From Antedon mediterranea (taxonomy: Eukaryota; Echinodermata; Crinoidea; Comatulida; Antedonidae): a DNA stretch of 60,000 bases. The stretch spans positions 31,999,001 through 32,059,000 of the forward strand of contig NC_092673.1 of the NCBI RefSeq assembly GCF_964355755.1, read 5' to 3'. A program made the position numbers and the translations under genes. This document shows, piece after piece, positions 23,164 to 35,552 of this stretch. Each line of letters begins with the position of its first letter. Position 1 is the first letter of the stretch. The notes under the pieces were generated by a model. That model had not been told where the DNA came from. It made no database searches and saw nothing but the letters and a program-made list of their open reading frames with translations.

Positions 23164-23691
23164 TGTCATGACGTCAATTGTTTTCAATTTGTGAGTTGCG
23201 TGTCAGTGCGCGTACAATACGCAGGCTGAACGAAATCTTATACAATTTGGTATCGTGTGAGATATTCATGCAGTGTAATCATCTTTATTTGTTATTTGGA
23301 ACCCTTTGGGTGAGTTTAATTAGAATCGTTTATTAATATGTTTAGCCAGGAGTCTGCAGGGGCAGTCTTTGAGTTGTGTATACCTTTAAAAATTAGATAT
23401 TTTATTGTTGTTAAAGTTCATATATCTAGGCCTCACTTGACGTTATCACTTCGTTTAAGTCGAGTCGGCGTACGAGTGTCTACGTCTTTCTATTACTATA
23501 GAGGGGGTAGTCGTACTATTCTTTATTATCATATGTTTCGAAGTATTTGTTGACTACAGAACTATCTACTTAGTGTATTTTGTTTGTTCTTATAGACAAC
23601 CCAACACAGTTGTTGAATAATAATAAATCTAATAAAGACAACATATTGCAACAACGTGTTCACCTCATTATTTCTCACCGATTCCACAACA
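23164..23691 (+). repeat. 3-prime LTR of the BEL/Pao element
   Basis: 528 bp. It starts TGTCATGACGTCAATTG and ends GATTCCACAACA. It carries a short insertion around 23664-23678 that is absent from the 5-prime LTR. The polypurine tract lies at 23152-23163. Confidence 0.9.
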
Positions 23692-24910
23692 TATACTCTG
23701 AAATGGTAAAATATGCACCTATAGAAGTTATAACCACATAGCAGAAATATATAACCAAACAGCTAAAACAGGAAACATACCTAAAGAAATCAACGAAGGC
23801 ATATTGCATCCAATACCGAAACCAGGCAAGAAAAAAGGTCCACCAAAAAACATCCGACCCATCATCCTACTGTCAGTTCTTAGGAAAATGCTAGCACTAT
23901 GCTTACTAAATAGGATAAACGACAGATTAGATGAACATGTCCCTGTAACACAGGCCGCGTATCGCAGAGGACGAAGCACTACCGAACATGTACATACATG
24001 CAAAATGTTAGCAGAAAATGCAATTGCGTCATCTAACTACGAAATAATATTACTACTACTTGACATGACCAGTGCATTTGACACTGTGCGGAGGAATACT
24101 CTATTCGACATACTGACACATATATTACAAGATGATGAACTACACATGTTGAAAGTTTGATAAACAATGTAAAATTAAGCGTTCGAATTGGAAAACAGAC
24201 AGGAAAATTGTTTACTACTACACTAGGAGTACCACAAGATGACTGTATGTCTCCGATACTGTTCACACTATACCTAGCAAAAAGGCACTCGAATCAGCAA
24301 ACATAACACCACTACCCCTACAACAGCTTAATATCCAGATGCAGTATGCAGATGACATTTCATTTATTAGCGACTCAAAAGAACACATAACTAAAATAAA
24401 GAAAAAAGTAACAGAGAAATTAGCAGAATTCAATCTAAAGATAAACGAAAGTAAAACAGAAGAATACCTAATAGGAAGAAACACCGATATTAAATGGGAA
24501 GAATGCAAATACCTCGGTAGTAACTTGGACACAGAAAAGGACATTAAAAGAAGAAAATCACTAGCAGCTATGGCATATAACAATAACAAGCTGAAGCCGT
24601 CGCTAGAACACAACACGATGTCTATAATAATAGACGTGAAATCCCGTTTGTTTGACGCATACATAGCAAGTATTTTCCAACAGTGAACTCTGGGTACTAA
24701 ACAAAAAATTACAAGAGAGTATAGATATATAGGCCTATCACAGGAAAATGTTGCGAAAGATGATAGATAATAAATTAACAGATAGAGTGTGTAACACTAA
24801 AATATACGAGATAACAAAACAAGATTCGTATAAAACACATAACATAAATTTAGTTACAGAAATAGAAGCATCGGAAGAACCAATCGCACCGATCGGACTT
24901 TAAGGTAAAA
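23692..24910 (+). pseudogene. Non-LTR retrotransposon fragment, reverse-transcriptase part
   Basis: This continues the LINE interrupted at 17195. Recognisable RT blocks, spread over shifted frames, are ILHPIPKPGKKKGPPKNIRP, LLLDMTSAFDTVRR, TTTLGVPQDDCMSP and MQYADDISFISDS (the A-D-D catalytic box), then CKYLGSNLDTEKDIKRRKSL. Several frameshifts and stops show decay. 24911-25929 holds nothing that I can support beyond AT-rich non-coding sequence. Confidence 0.8.
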
Positions 24911-26134
24911 TATATAATAGTAGACCAAGATATAGGATTGTCAAATTAAGCTGATGAACTCAAAATGATGATTCACGCCCTCTGACAAAAAGGGCTAGGC
25001 CCCCCCTAAGGTCTACCACCTTGTTGGCTAATAAAAACCCGTAAACGTTGGTTGTAAAATGTGTAGTACCCCCTCTCTCTTAGTCTTAGAACTTGTATTT
25101 TCCTCACACTTTTTCACTCTCAACAGGCCACAGCACAGCATCCTCAAACACCTAATGAACTTATCATATATTTAAACTCAAAATCTAGGCTACTCCATAT
25201 GAAACAAATGCATCAAGCAAAACCGAGAGCACATATAGCCTCCTTTCTAGATAGGCCTGTAGTAGTACTAGTAGGCGGCCTACTAAGCATTGCTAAAAAC
25301 ATTTCACATTGGATTATTTTGTGTTGATAAAACTGTGATGTGTATCGTCAAAAATGCATTTTACGTTGTTTCTGGTAGAAAAAATAAATAAATAAATAAA
25401 TTCAGGCGTTCAACCACCACATGGTAACAATTTCGGGAGGTTTACATTTAATAATAGTTCAACTGATTTGTATCGTTTTTAAGGAATTTGACGTGTTTCT
25501 ATGATATGACACTTTTGTAATGGATATGACTTAACTGATTTTACGCATTTTTAATTCATTGTAAATCAACAATCCAATGTTTTACAGGTCAGATACTAAC
25601 AGAAATAACCTTACTTACACAGTAAACGTGAGTTTGAAAAATGTTTTTATCTTAAACCAACATTTTGGGAAATTCAGGAGTTTGGGAGATTTGATGAAAA
25701 TTTGGAAGGCACCCTAAGAACAAATACCAATTTTTAATAGAAAAAAGTGTGTTGGTTTCTACCAACAAACTAGCACATAATAAAATATAACCTTAATGAA
25801 TTCAAATTTGGTTTACAGTTAGATTTCAAACGACTATTGAGCTGTGATTAAATAATGTGATTTGTATTAATAGCCAGTTTCTATAGTGATACTTCCCTCG
25901 AACTTCCTCCTGAGTTTTTAACAGCAGGAGAATCGCATTAACCTTTATTTAATGAAGATTCATGATGTGGTGAGTCATGCATATAGTTATTTGATCTTCA
26001 ATTCTGATATTACACACAGTTAGTGGTAAACATACATAAAGTCTGCTTTAGCTGTAGGAATACAGTACATTCAATCAGAAGAGAAAATAGATTTTAAAGC
26101 GTTCCCTAATGGTGTACATGTTTGATTTGCTAAA

Positions 26135-26269
26135 AGGTTCATCTGGAAACGAGAATCTCGGAACACGATCGCGATATTGAACGCATGTAGAATTTTCATC
26201 ACCAAGGTTTTGTGGATAGTATAGGAGAGTTGCTTAGTGTCAGAATACATGCAGAGAGACTACAGAGAG
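26135..26269 (+). pseudogene. EXOC6: EXOC6/Sec15-like exon A, left-arm copy (broken)
   Basis: The frame reads EHDRDIERM, then a TAG stop, then NFHHQGFVDSIGELLSVRI and HAERL. The exocyst subunit Sec15 has the pattern SHDREIEKM-C-NFHYQGFVDSI-ELLKVR near its N-terminus, so the match is specific. The TAG replaces the Trp codon present in the right arm. The 3-prime end reads CTACAGAGAG before GTAATT instead of CTTAAT, which shifts the frame. The 5-prime limit of the exon is uncertain. Exocyst Sec15 binds Rab GTPases and tethers secretory vesicles; this copy cannot encode it. Confidence 0.8.
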
Positions 26270-27379
26270 GTAATTAGAAAAAAGTTTCTTACTGTACACC
26301 AGTCTTTCAATCAATTTAGTACTTTACTGCTGTACTTACTAACTATACTTCAGTTGAAGTATTGGATGGTAAGTCACTGTATTTAAATGTAAAATGTATT
26401 TTTGTGTGTTTCTGTACATACAGGGTACATACCTTTTTATTTCATCTTATAAATTCAAATTATAAAAACCTACTACATCATACAGTAGGCTATTGTTATG
26501 GACATTATAGGGTTTTTCTCATTACAACAATGATAATACTATAGTTTCTTTCAGATAGAATGTAGTTGTGTGTGCAAAATGCTCTAATGACTAAATAATT
26601 AGTTATAATAATTTAATGATCTACAGTACAGTACCCACAAGTTCACCATCAGGAACCCACTACTCTACTTCTTGTTATAGCCACTCATTCGTTCAATTAT
26701 CCACCATTTATTATCTGCTCAATCTTTAACTCACTCATTAACCCATTCATTTTTATTTTAGAATTTAAAATAATAAATTAACATATTACAGTCTAGTACT
26801 CAATGTTTTTTTCCCACTTGATGTGAGAGACTAATATGAATGTGAATGTCATGTTCTTAGGAACATACATAACCTGTGAATAATGGCACGTTTCCAAAAT
26901 GGCACATTGATATATCATGTGTTGAAGTGATTAACAGTTAAATGCCTACATTAGGAGAAGCTCACATTAATGTCAGAAACATAAATTATATTTCACAGTA
27001 GTAAAAACAATATATTGTTATTAATTGAATTGGTTAATAATTTAAAAAGTGTATTTAACACAAAGCTACAGTACATGAATAATTAAAAACTATTTATTTT
27101 GAGAATTTTGTGATAAAATAGATTGTTTGCAACCATTTTGGAGACATGTCAATATTTTTGAGTGAGGAAATTAAATGAGGCACAATAGGAAATTGCAATT
27201 ATTAACATTTCCTTAAAAAGAACATTTTGATCGTTTTATTTTAAAATCAATTTTAATTAATATGATGGCAGTCTGTTCAGGTCTGTTAAATGCTATGATT
27301 GACACATTCTGAACATTTGTTATTATGCAATATAGCACATAGTAGCAGTGTACAGAGTAATAGTAAAATATTCTCTCAT

Positions 27380-30300
27380 TTGTCTGTTAACCACCGTCAG
27401 ACCCATTAGTACTGCCACCTTCTATGATGAATTCGCAGAATATGCTTCGGATATTCTATCGTTACATAGTTCTGTAATATTTTCGGGTGACTTCAACATT
27501 CATATGAACAGCAGCAATGACCCGGATAAAATAAAATTTGACGATGTACTTGAGTGTTTAAATCTTGATCAACACGTGTCTTTCCCAACACATCGTTCGG
27601 GAAATACTCTTGATTTGCTAATAACGAGGGGTAAGGACACTCTTTGTGTTACCGAGCCCGTTTCAAATTATTCCATCAGTGACCATTGTTTTGTAGAGAA
27701 TATTTTATCGAGACCAAAACCGAAATGTTACCGTCAAAAGAAAAAGTTTCGAAAGATAAATAAAATAGATCACACGAACTTTGATGAAGCTTTGTCTCAA
27801 GTAGTTATATCATCAACGAATATCGATGATATCGACGATTTGGCAAATCACTACAACACTCAACTACTTGCTGCTCTGAATAAGCATGCTCCTATTGTTG
27901 AGAAAACTACCACTGTCAGAAGATCGTTACCTTGGTTTGATGACGAGGCTAATGTGTTGAAGAAGCAACTTCGTCGTGCTGAGAAGACCTTACGGAAGTC
28001 TGCCACCGACGAAAATAGGTCAGCTTACAATGATCTACGCAATTCATACAAACGTTATCTTCGTTTAGCCAAGTACGAATTCATTAAGGGTGCTATCAAA
28101 GAAGCTGGCAACAACTCAAAAAATCTTTACAAGATCGTGTTTGAACTCATTGGTAGACGTAAAAATAACCCACTTCCACCACATGAAACTGATAAACTGT
28201 TAGCAGACGACTTCATATCTTACTTTATGGGCAAAATAGAGAAATGGGAGAGGAATTGGAACACTTCCCTTTGTATGAACAAGAACGGCTAATGGCAAAT
28301 GAATTTATTGCATTTCAGGAAGTTAGCGAAGATGATGTTAGGAAGTTGATCATAATGCGCAAAACCAACAACCTGCTCCACTGACCCCCTACCGTCGACA
28401 CTGGAGAAACACCATCTGGATACACTTCTACCACTTATTACAAGGATGATCAACAACTCGTTGTGTAACGGCGTATTTGCTCATAGATGGAAAATATCAG
28501 TTATAAAACCGCTTATAAAAAAGAATGGTGTTGAATGTATCCTCAGGAATTATAGGCCAGTAAGCAATCTGTCCTTCGTATCCAAGCTGGTTGAACGCGC
28601 ATGCTTGAACCAATTCATAGCCTATGCAGTCGAGCAGCAAAGTGCTCATTTAACCGTTAAAACGCTGTTTTTTAACTGCGCAGGTCACTGAGCATCGCCA
28701 AGTTATAGTGACTTCCGGTTCGCTTTTCACTTCGCGGCAAGCATTTTGCATGGGAATACCCTTACAAATCTGCTGCAATTTCCACCATCCGGGTTAAATT
28801 ATATCTTTCTATATTTGGAAATTGTTACTCCTAATATGGAAGATTATTCCCGCCACAAAATTTTGGTATAAATAGCCCAGGAAATGACGACAGAGCTTAT
28901 TGAAGAAAAAAGTGCAGATGGAGGTGTTCGTTGAGGTAGGCTACATGATTTATTTGTTTGGTTTCGTAGGGAATCCGGCACTTTTCTCATCAGCACGGAA
29001 CCTTTATAAAAACTTAGTGGTTGGTTATTAGGTTATTAATCTATCTTTTCTGAAAGTTTAAGCTTGGTTCAGCTTGTGGGACGGATTCAATATCCGTTCA
29101 AAGCTGGGGATATATTCTAAGCAGACTCCATCTTGGATTCGTATGTTTAGTACAGGCCGTGTGGTTGAGTAAATTCAATCCTTCAAAATCACTATGTGCA
29201 ATCCGTTTTTAAACCAGTTAATATACCAAAATATGTTATTAGTAGCTTTATTATTTTGGATTTGGTGCTAGTTTGGTAAATATTGCAATATAATTGTAGA
29301 TTATTTGGTTGTAAAAAAATGTACCCAACTTGTAGTATTATCTAGGCCTAGGCTAGGCCTAGCCCATTTTTGACGGAAACCCAGTGCTATTTGTAGGCGG
29401 ATAGAGAGGGCCGCAGGCTAGTTTTTAGTGGCATATCGCCGACTTATTATAATCAATGTGAAGCCATATTATTATTATGTTTAAAATGTTGAATCTATAT
29501 CCACTGGATTATGGATATTTAAAGAAAGGCCTAGGCCTAGACCTTTTGATTTATTTAATTAATTTAGGACTATATTACGGGAAATTCTTTGCCAAAGAAA
29601 AGAAAATACGTTGTGGCTGTTGGAGGTTTGTAAATATATGACAATAATGTAGCCTAGGCTAGGAAGGACTGTAGGTAGGATGAGGTTATTTGGATGGTCG
29701 TACATATGATATTTATATATACAGTATTGTGTATAGTAGTGATCATGGCGACAAAATTTAGGATGACTAAATTTGACATTAAAATTATTTAACTATGAAT
29801 AGCTCATTATTGGTGTTTTTTTTTCTGTCAGGTTTCTAAGAATAAACTATCCGACTTGTGATTCATCTTGTGCTGCAAAAACAATCCTATTTTGATATTT
29901 GTAAATTGATGTACGTAACAGATGTCTTTTAAAAATAAAAAAAAAAATTAAAATTTTTATTATCGCGATGATTTAACTCAAATATTGACATATAACTTGA
30001 TATTTTAGCCTGAGCAAGATAGTTTGATAGGCATATTTTACTTCGATGTAAATAAGATATTACATGTTATACTGTATGTAAAATACTTTTTTGTAAATAA
30101 AATTATTTAATGGTGGTTAATTTATTAACTTGTTAATTTGTTTGTTAGTTATGATGTTATACTATTAATTATTTAGTTATTTAGTAACCAAAGTGGAGTG
30201 GATTCGTGGCAGTTGCAACTTGACTGTAATATGCAAATATATAATAATATTTACTTCTTCTTGGATAAAGTTAAACCAAAATAAGCAATAATAAAAATTA

Positions 30301-32257
30301 AATATTTATTTTGCCATAAAGAAAGCAAAAACTAAAAATACAGTACTATATGTACAGTAATACCATGGACCTATAGGTCCATGGTAATACATACTGTAGT
30401 ATTGAGCACCAGTAGCAGAGACGTCTGGACAATCGAATATAATCGTTATCAGCTGTCTGGGTACCCAAGGCTAGTGCTAGAAAATGGCGAAAATTCGTGT
30501 ATTCATTCGCCGTCAGCGAAATGAATCCGGCACTTTTCTCATCAGAAGCAAATCAACAAATCCTTTTATCAGTTTGTTTTGATATATAATCTGGATAATA
30601 TATATTAAAATGGCCTTGGTTCAAGCATGTTTAACAGGTAAAATCAGATTTTTTCCTACCTAGGCCCCTTAGCACTGCGGTACCCTACGCCGGGTGGGGG
30701 AACCGATCTCGGCAGTATTTCTTAAGTAGCCTATCTTTCGTAAAATCCTTAGTTGAATTTTATTAATATAAATTTAATTGTATGAATATGCTATTTAAAT
30801 GTTATTGAAATTTTTTTTTGCTGCATTTTGTAATTCCGCACTACTTGCTTTATCGCGATTCCAAGATGGCGGCAATTCAAATTTTGATTGGGTAATAATT
30901 CGCGAGGTCAACCACTTTGCTGCCCGACTGTATGTTGAGAACAATACCTTATTACCGGCGTACCAATCTGCCTATCGGAAAGGTTTTAGCACAGAGACGG
31001 CTTTGGTTAAGTTAACCAATGACGTACTCTGGAATATGGAGCTGCAAAGGGTGTCTGCGCTGGTATGTATAGACTTGTCAGCCGCCTTCGACACAGTGAA
31101 CCACGAAGTACTCCTCGACGTTTTGCAGAACAAATTCGGAGTGGCCAATGCGGCATTGAACTGGTTTGATACTTACCTTCGTCCTCGATTTGCCAACGTA
31201 ACAATCGGCGAAACTAACTCGGAGACAGCCAATTTGTCCTTCTCTGTACCTCAGGGTAGTATATGCGGTCCAGTTCTATACACCATATATGCCAGCACTT
31301 TACAAGATCATATCAGTAAGTTTGATATTTCTGTGATGGGATATGCCGATGATCACTCAGTGTATGATTCATTTAATCCAAATTATAGTTCTAGTATGGA
31401 AAATACAATCACCAAATTACAAGAGTACCTCATATCCATCAACGACTGGATGAAGTCCAACAGACTAAAAATGAACGGTGAAAAAACAGAGTTCATACTA
31501 TTGGGAAGCAGAGCTCAACTCCTGAAATGCGAGAAAGATCATATCATCGTATGTCAGGACAGAATACCACGTGGTTCATCTGTAAAATACCTTGGTGTTA
31601 ATATCGACGACCAGCTATCTTTCAAGAACCACATACGTGATAAATGCAGAACGATAGCTGTTAATTTATACTATATTCGTCAAATCCGCAAATTTCTCTC
31701 CAAGGACCTTTGCCAACAACTAGTTCAATCGCTCGTGCTGTCACATATTGAATACGCCAATGCATTGTATTATGGTCTACCTGCTAATACCCTTGCTCCA
31801 ATAAAGAGGTTACTGCACCAAGCTGCGAAAATAATTGTCAGGAAAGGTCGGTATGACAGTGCAACTAATGCCATGCGATCTTTGTACTGGCTTCCGATGT
31901 CTCATAGATGTCAATTCAAAATAGCATGTCTTGTATGGCGTTCGCTTAAAGGTTCCGCTCCAAGTTACCTGAGAGATATTCTTACTGTGCGGAATGTTTC
32001 TCGCAGTACTCGTTCAAGCACCAGCAATTATAACCTGACAATCCCACGAACTAAACGAAAGACATTTGCTGACCGTTCGTTCGCCGTAGCAGGACCCAAA
32101 ATTTGGAACAGATTACCAAGTCACATTAAGCACTTAGACGACTATAATCAGTTTAAAAAACATTTAAAAGCACTATATTTCAAAGAATGTTACGATACTA
32201 ATTGATGTGAAGCGCCGCTGATTATAATTAAATGTTGTATAAATGTGCGCTATACAA

Positions 32258-32294
<37 letters not shown>
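27380..32294 (+). mobile_element. CR1/L2-group LINE in the left arm, 5-prime truncated and interrupted
   Basis: Endonuclease part 27385-28292 (VIFSGDFNIHMNSS, FPTHRSGNTLDLLITRG, SDHCFVEN). RT parts at 28446-28622 (LIKKNGVECILRNYRPVSNL) and 30935-32205 (QSAYRKGFSTETALVKL, CIDLSAAFDTVNHEVLL, SVPQGSICGPVLY, MGYADDHSVYD). A 2304-bp transposon sits between. The end is a short UTR with GCGCTATACAAG and a (TAA)n tail at about 32262-32294, about 35 bases before EXOC6 exon B. A one-base difference near 28243 ends the endonuclease ORF early in this arm. Confidence 0.9.
28627..30930. mobile_element. 2304-bp non-autonomous TIR DNA transposon in the LINE
   Basis: The ends are inverted: CAGTCGAGCAGCAAAGTG at 28627 and the complement of CAGTCGGGCAGCAAAGTG ending at 30930. 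The flanks carry TATG at 28623-28626 and 30931-30934, and the right arm has the empty site with one TATG inside the LINE frame. No transposase ORF is found. Inside, GAATCCGGCACTTTTCTCATC occurs near 28972 and 30524, and TAGGCCTA copies cluster near 29343-29539. The 4-bp duplication and CAGT ends do not let me name the superfamily safely. Confidence 0.88.
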
Positions 32295-32295
<1 letters not shown>

Positions 32296-32381
32296 TATCT
32301 TCAAGTTTATTTCTCTTCTCATCTCATAGAAAGAAGTGCTGGACACAAATAAAGCTTTACAACAATCAGGCAAAGTATTAA

Positions 32382-34107
32382 ACCCATCAAGGCCCATGGG
32401 GTCATATTTGACCCGTCACATGACTTAGTCATGTGATTTTACTAGGCAAATGTTTTAACAAAAAAAATCACTGCAAGACCCATAGGGACAGATAAGGCAC
32501 AGTTTGAGATCAACAGGAAGTCAATTGAGCCTAGAGTATTTTGTTACAGTGTTTACACAATGGCTTCTTCAAGCAGGTAAGCATGCTTCGTTGTCTTTGG
32601 ATCTTCTAAAGCCTATAACACCTAAAATATTGTGTTATTTGTTTTAAAAACTAGATAGATATTATCAATAGACTTTATAGATCATGATTATTACAAAAAA
32701 TAAGTTATAAATTACTTAAATATTTTATTTGGTAGGCGTTTTAAAAAATGGGGACATATATGTCCCTATGGCCCTCTATGTTGTGAAACATGGGTCATAT
32801 ATGTCCCAATGGGTCACCATGCTTGTATTGTGTTATAATTATCCAAGTTCATATGTCAATAATTTATAGAATGTTAGATCTTATTATGACTTTAAAAATA
32901 CTACACCATATTATTCATTTTCAAAAAGTATTATTTTCTTATAAAATTATTATTTTTATTGTGTCTAATTTATAATTGTCATTTTTTATTATATTTTTTT
33001 TTTTATAGTAATCGCCAACATAATTTTGCGCGGAAATCATCTTGCCGGTAGCAATCTCATGTCAGAAAAGGAAATGCAGAAAAAAAGGAAGGAGAGCATG
33101 TGACTGGAGAGTAGAAGAGTCGAGTAATGTAGTAGTTGTTAGCTGGTTGGACACAAAACGAGTAACTTTAATTTCAATTTATGCTGGCGTTGAACCAACA
33201 GACAAGGCTGGGACAAAGGGAAAAAAGAATTTTTAGAGGTTACAAGACCATCTATTGTAAGCCGGTATAATACCCATATGGGAGGAGTTGACTTAATGGA
33301 TGCTTGCATTGCCAGATACAAATATCACATCATTTCAAAGCGTTGGTATCTGTATTTGTTTTGGCAAGGTGTGTACATAGCCCTTGTGAATGCTTGGCTT
33401 CTATATCGCCGGGAATGCAAAGAAGTAGGCGTCGCAAAGAACTCAATTTTGAATCAAAGGAAGTTTCAAGCAATAGTTGCACAAACACTCATACAAATAA
33501 ACACTAAAAAACCATGCAGACCATCAACTTCAGTTGCAGCTAATATTCAACCTGTAAAGCGTCAACAAAAACGCCCACTTGCAAACGACGATGTAAGGTT
33601 GGATAAGGTTGCCCATTGGCCACTAAAAGATGAAAAACGCCGTCGTTGTGCTATCTGTAAAGTCAACAAGACAGATACAACATTTGAAAAATGCAAAGTA
33701 GCTCTTTGCTTTACAGAGAAGAGGAATTGCTTTAGAGAATACCACAAAAATAGACTTTTCATAATTGTATCAATACAATTATAACAATAGAACAATCACA
33801 ATTTTTGTTTTTTAATAAGAATTTGGATGTGTAAAATTGTAAATAGCATAACAAATCTTTTTACTGAAACTTATGATGTGATTTTTTGATCTTTTTTTGG
33901 AAATGTCAATATTTTGTTGTTAAAAAAAATGATTTGTTGTCTATTATAACCCATTGGGACATATATGACCCATTACCCAAAACAGGGTCAAAGGTCAAAA
34001 GGGCTCAAATTAACATATGGAACTGATTCATGTATGTGTAAAAAGTAATACAAACTTGGTAAATATTTTTTATTAACAATAAAATTATGTTTGGGCCTTG
34101 ATGGGTT
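32382..34107 (+). mobile_element. piggyBac element, internally deleted, with TTAA target duplication
   Basis: TTAA lies at 32378-32381 and 34108-34111. The ends are inverted: ACCCATCAAGGCCCA and its complement TGGGCCTTGATGGGT. The right arm has a single TTAA at the equivalent place (near 43902), so the empty site is known. Subterminal regions carry GGGACATATATG..CCC and GGGTCA phrases in both orientations. The encoded transposase is only partial. Confidence 0.93.
33042..33784 (+). pseudogene. piggyBac transposase remnant (C-terminal part)
   Basis: The first ORF reads RRACDWRVEESSNVVVVSWL and DTKRVTLISIYAGVEP, matching the PGBD transposase region before the third catalytic Asp. A shift at about 33236 leads to the second ORF with YNTHMGGVDLMDACIARYK, where the GGVD Asp is the third catalytic residue, then ALVNAWLLYRRE. 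The C-terminus is the Cys-rich finger (RRRCAICKVNK..KCKVALCF). The part that should carry the first two catalytic Asp residues is absent. A short MASSSR start followed by GTAAGC at about 32562-32584 may be the original first exon. The product cannot be an active transposase. Confidence 0.88.
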
Positions 34108-35160
34108 TTAATAGAGAAAGCAGATGAATTGGAATTGTTAAGACAAACACAGAAAAAAAATTGTTGCCTCAATGGAGAGGCTACAGGTGTGTTTACCAGG
34201 TAAGATATTGTAATGTTTTGTTGAATAGTTTTTTAATACAGTAAAGTCATATGTTGTATGGGTGTAGATGTTGTGTATCTCAGTTGAAAAGTGGATGACT
34301 GAGTCGCTTAGGATTCACTGACCATACAAGGATTATAATTATTCCAACCACTTTATGAGTGCTAGCGGTTGTGGCGTTGCGCCTTAGAACTTATCTTTTC
34401 GGAAAAAATTCTGCGCATTATAAATATGAATTGAATTGATTATTTGCAAATTTGCCAAATTATTCCACCCATCATCTACATCATTCAACTTTCTTGTTTG
34501 AGAATACAACATATGAAGTGTGTTTGACATGGGAGTTGTCAGAGGAAGTTGCTATGCTGTTGAACTTTGCACACCACCATTTGTTTAATCTGTTTGTACA
34601 GTATGACGACAAATTCATTTGTTTCATTTCAACCAATTATAATTGGAAAATAATTAATTGGTGTAATTTTAAAATTTAGTTATCCTTTAGTTGTAGAATC
34701 ATTTTAAGAAACATCACATCACTTATCAAGTACACAAGTAATATTTATACATGAATACATTCGTTTTATTGTGTTATTTATGCAGTATATTACATATTTA
34801 TTTTGCTGGAGTAAAAATTTGTTTGTTTCTTTTTAAATAGTTTAATTAAAATAATTTAAACTAAATTCCATATCTGTGTTTCATTTTATGTTATGTTAGA
34901 TACTGTAGATACACTAATAGAATAATATAGAATCTTCTTTTAACTCTTATAGCAGTATGAACTGAATTATGAAACATTATACCACTATTATACAGCTGAC
35001 TCTTGTTTAATTTCATATTGTATGTTAATATCAAATGCTGATTGCTAGCCAGCATTCATTGAACAACCATCATATTTCAACTGGTGGTATTAAGTGTCAT
35101 ATTGATGAGACTGCTATTGTGTACAGAGTGTATTTATAGACTGTTATACAATATTGTTAC

Positions 35161-35400
35161 CAGGGTGCTGATATTGATATCGTGAATAATGTATGAATGC
35201 TTCTTAAAATGACTGAGCCACAATGTCAAAGTTAACAACTATTGCATGTTCAGTTTCAGTGAGAATCAATTCCGTGAATTTTGTGATCCTCAATATGTGC
35301 TTCTTAACAATAACTGAGCCACAATGTCAAAGTTAACAACTAAATAATGCTTCTTAAAATGACACACAATGTCAAAGTTAACTGTACAATAATAGTATAC
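35161..35400 (+). repeat. Short tandem repeat, AATGCTTCTTAAAATGAC type
   Basis: Three imperfect copies of a unit with GCTTCTTAA(A/C)A.TGA, CACAATGTCAAAGTTAAC. The same block is present inverted in the right arm near 42240-42450. It is non-coding. Confidence 0.65.
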
Positions 35401-35552
35401 ATTCAGTTTTAGTGAGAATCAAATTTTCAGAAATCTGAATACAAATTGTTTCATTTGTGATCTTCCATTGTTATGAAAAATCATAAAACTAGTCATGTAA
35501 TTATATAATAGTAGTAAAAGAGGTACTTCAGACCCGACCTTGGTGTATTTCA

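Larger units (their letters stand above)
17196..23691 (+). mobile_element. BEL/Pao LTR retrotransposon, complete but mutated, inserted in a LINE
   Basis: The element is bounded by two similar LTRs beginning TGTCATGACGTCA and ending CACAACA (TG..CA). It is flanked by the 5-bp direct repeat TATAC (17191-17195 and 23692-23696), a size typical of Pao/BEL integration. A purine tract (AGGGGGCTGGGA) precedes the 3-prime LTR. Order: Gag with DUF1759-like region and zinc knuckles, protease, reverse transcriptase, RNase H, integrase. BEL elements usually have one long Gag-Pol frame; here it is cut by a stop at 19161-19163 and by a one-base shift near 21820. No envelope gene is seen. Confidence 0.93.
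32330..34199 (+). pseudogene. EXOC6: EXOC6/Sec15-like exon B, left-arm copy (split by piggyBac)
   Basis: After a pyrimidine tract and ATAG, the exon encodes KEVLDTNKALQQSGKVL, then is interrupted at 32378 by the piggyBac element, and resumes at 34112 with EKADELELLRQTQKK. It ends at CCAG before GTAAGAT. It aligns with the Sec15 stretch after exon A (TDTNRKLQHEGKEL..EELKQCRLQQRN). After the A run at 34152-34160 the Sec15-like sense (SMERLQVCLP) is in another frame. The right-arm copy carries an extra base in the same A/T run, so that lesion predates the duplication. Confidence 0.8.

Noticed and set aside
30799-30930. N-terminal extension of the left-arm LINE ORF (MLLKFFFAAFCNS...)
   Set aside because: These residues come from the 2304-bp TIR element reading by chance into the LINE; the right arm shows the true upstream LINE sequence.
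34452-34679. 75-residue ORF conserved in both arms (also 43329-43556)
   Set aside because: It is conserved only because the arms are duplicates; no recognisable family, and it lies in a Sec15 intron.
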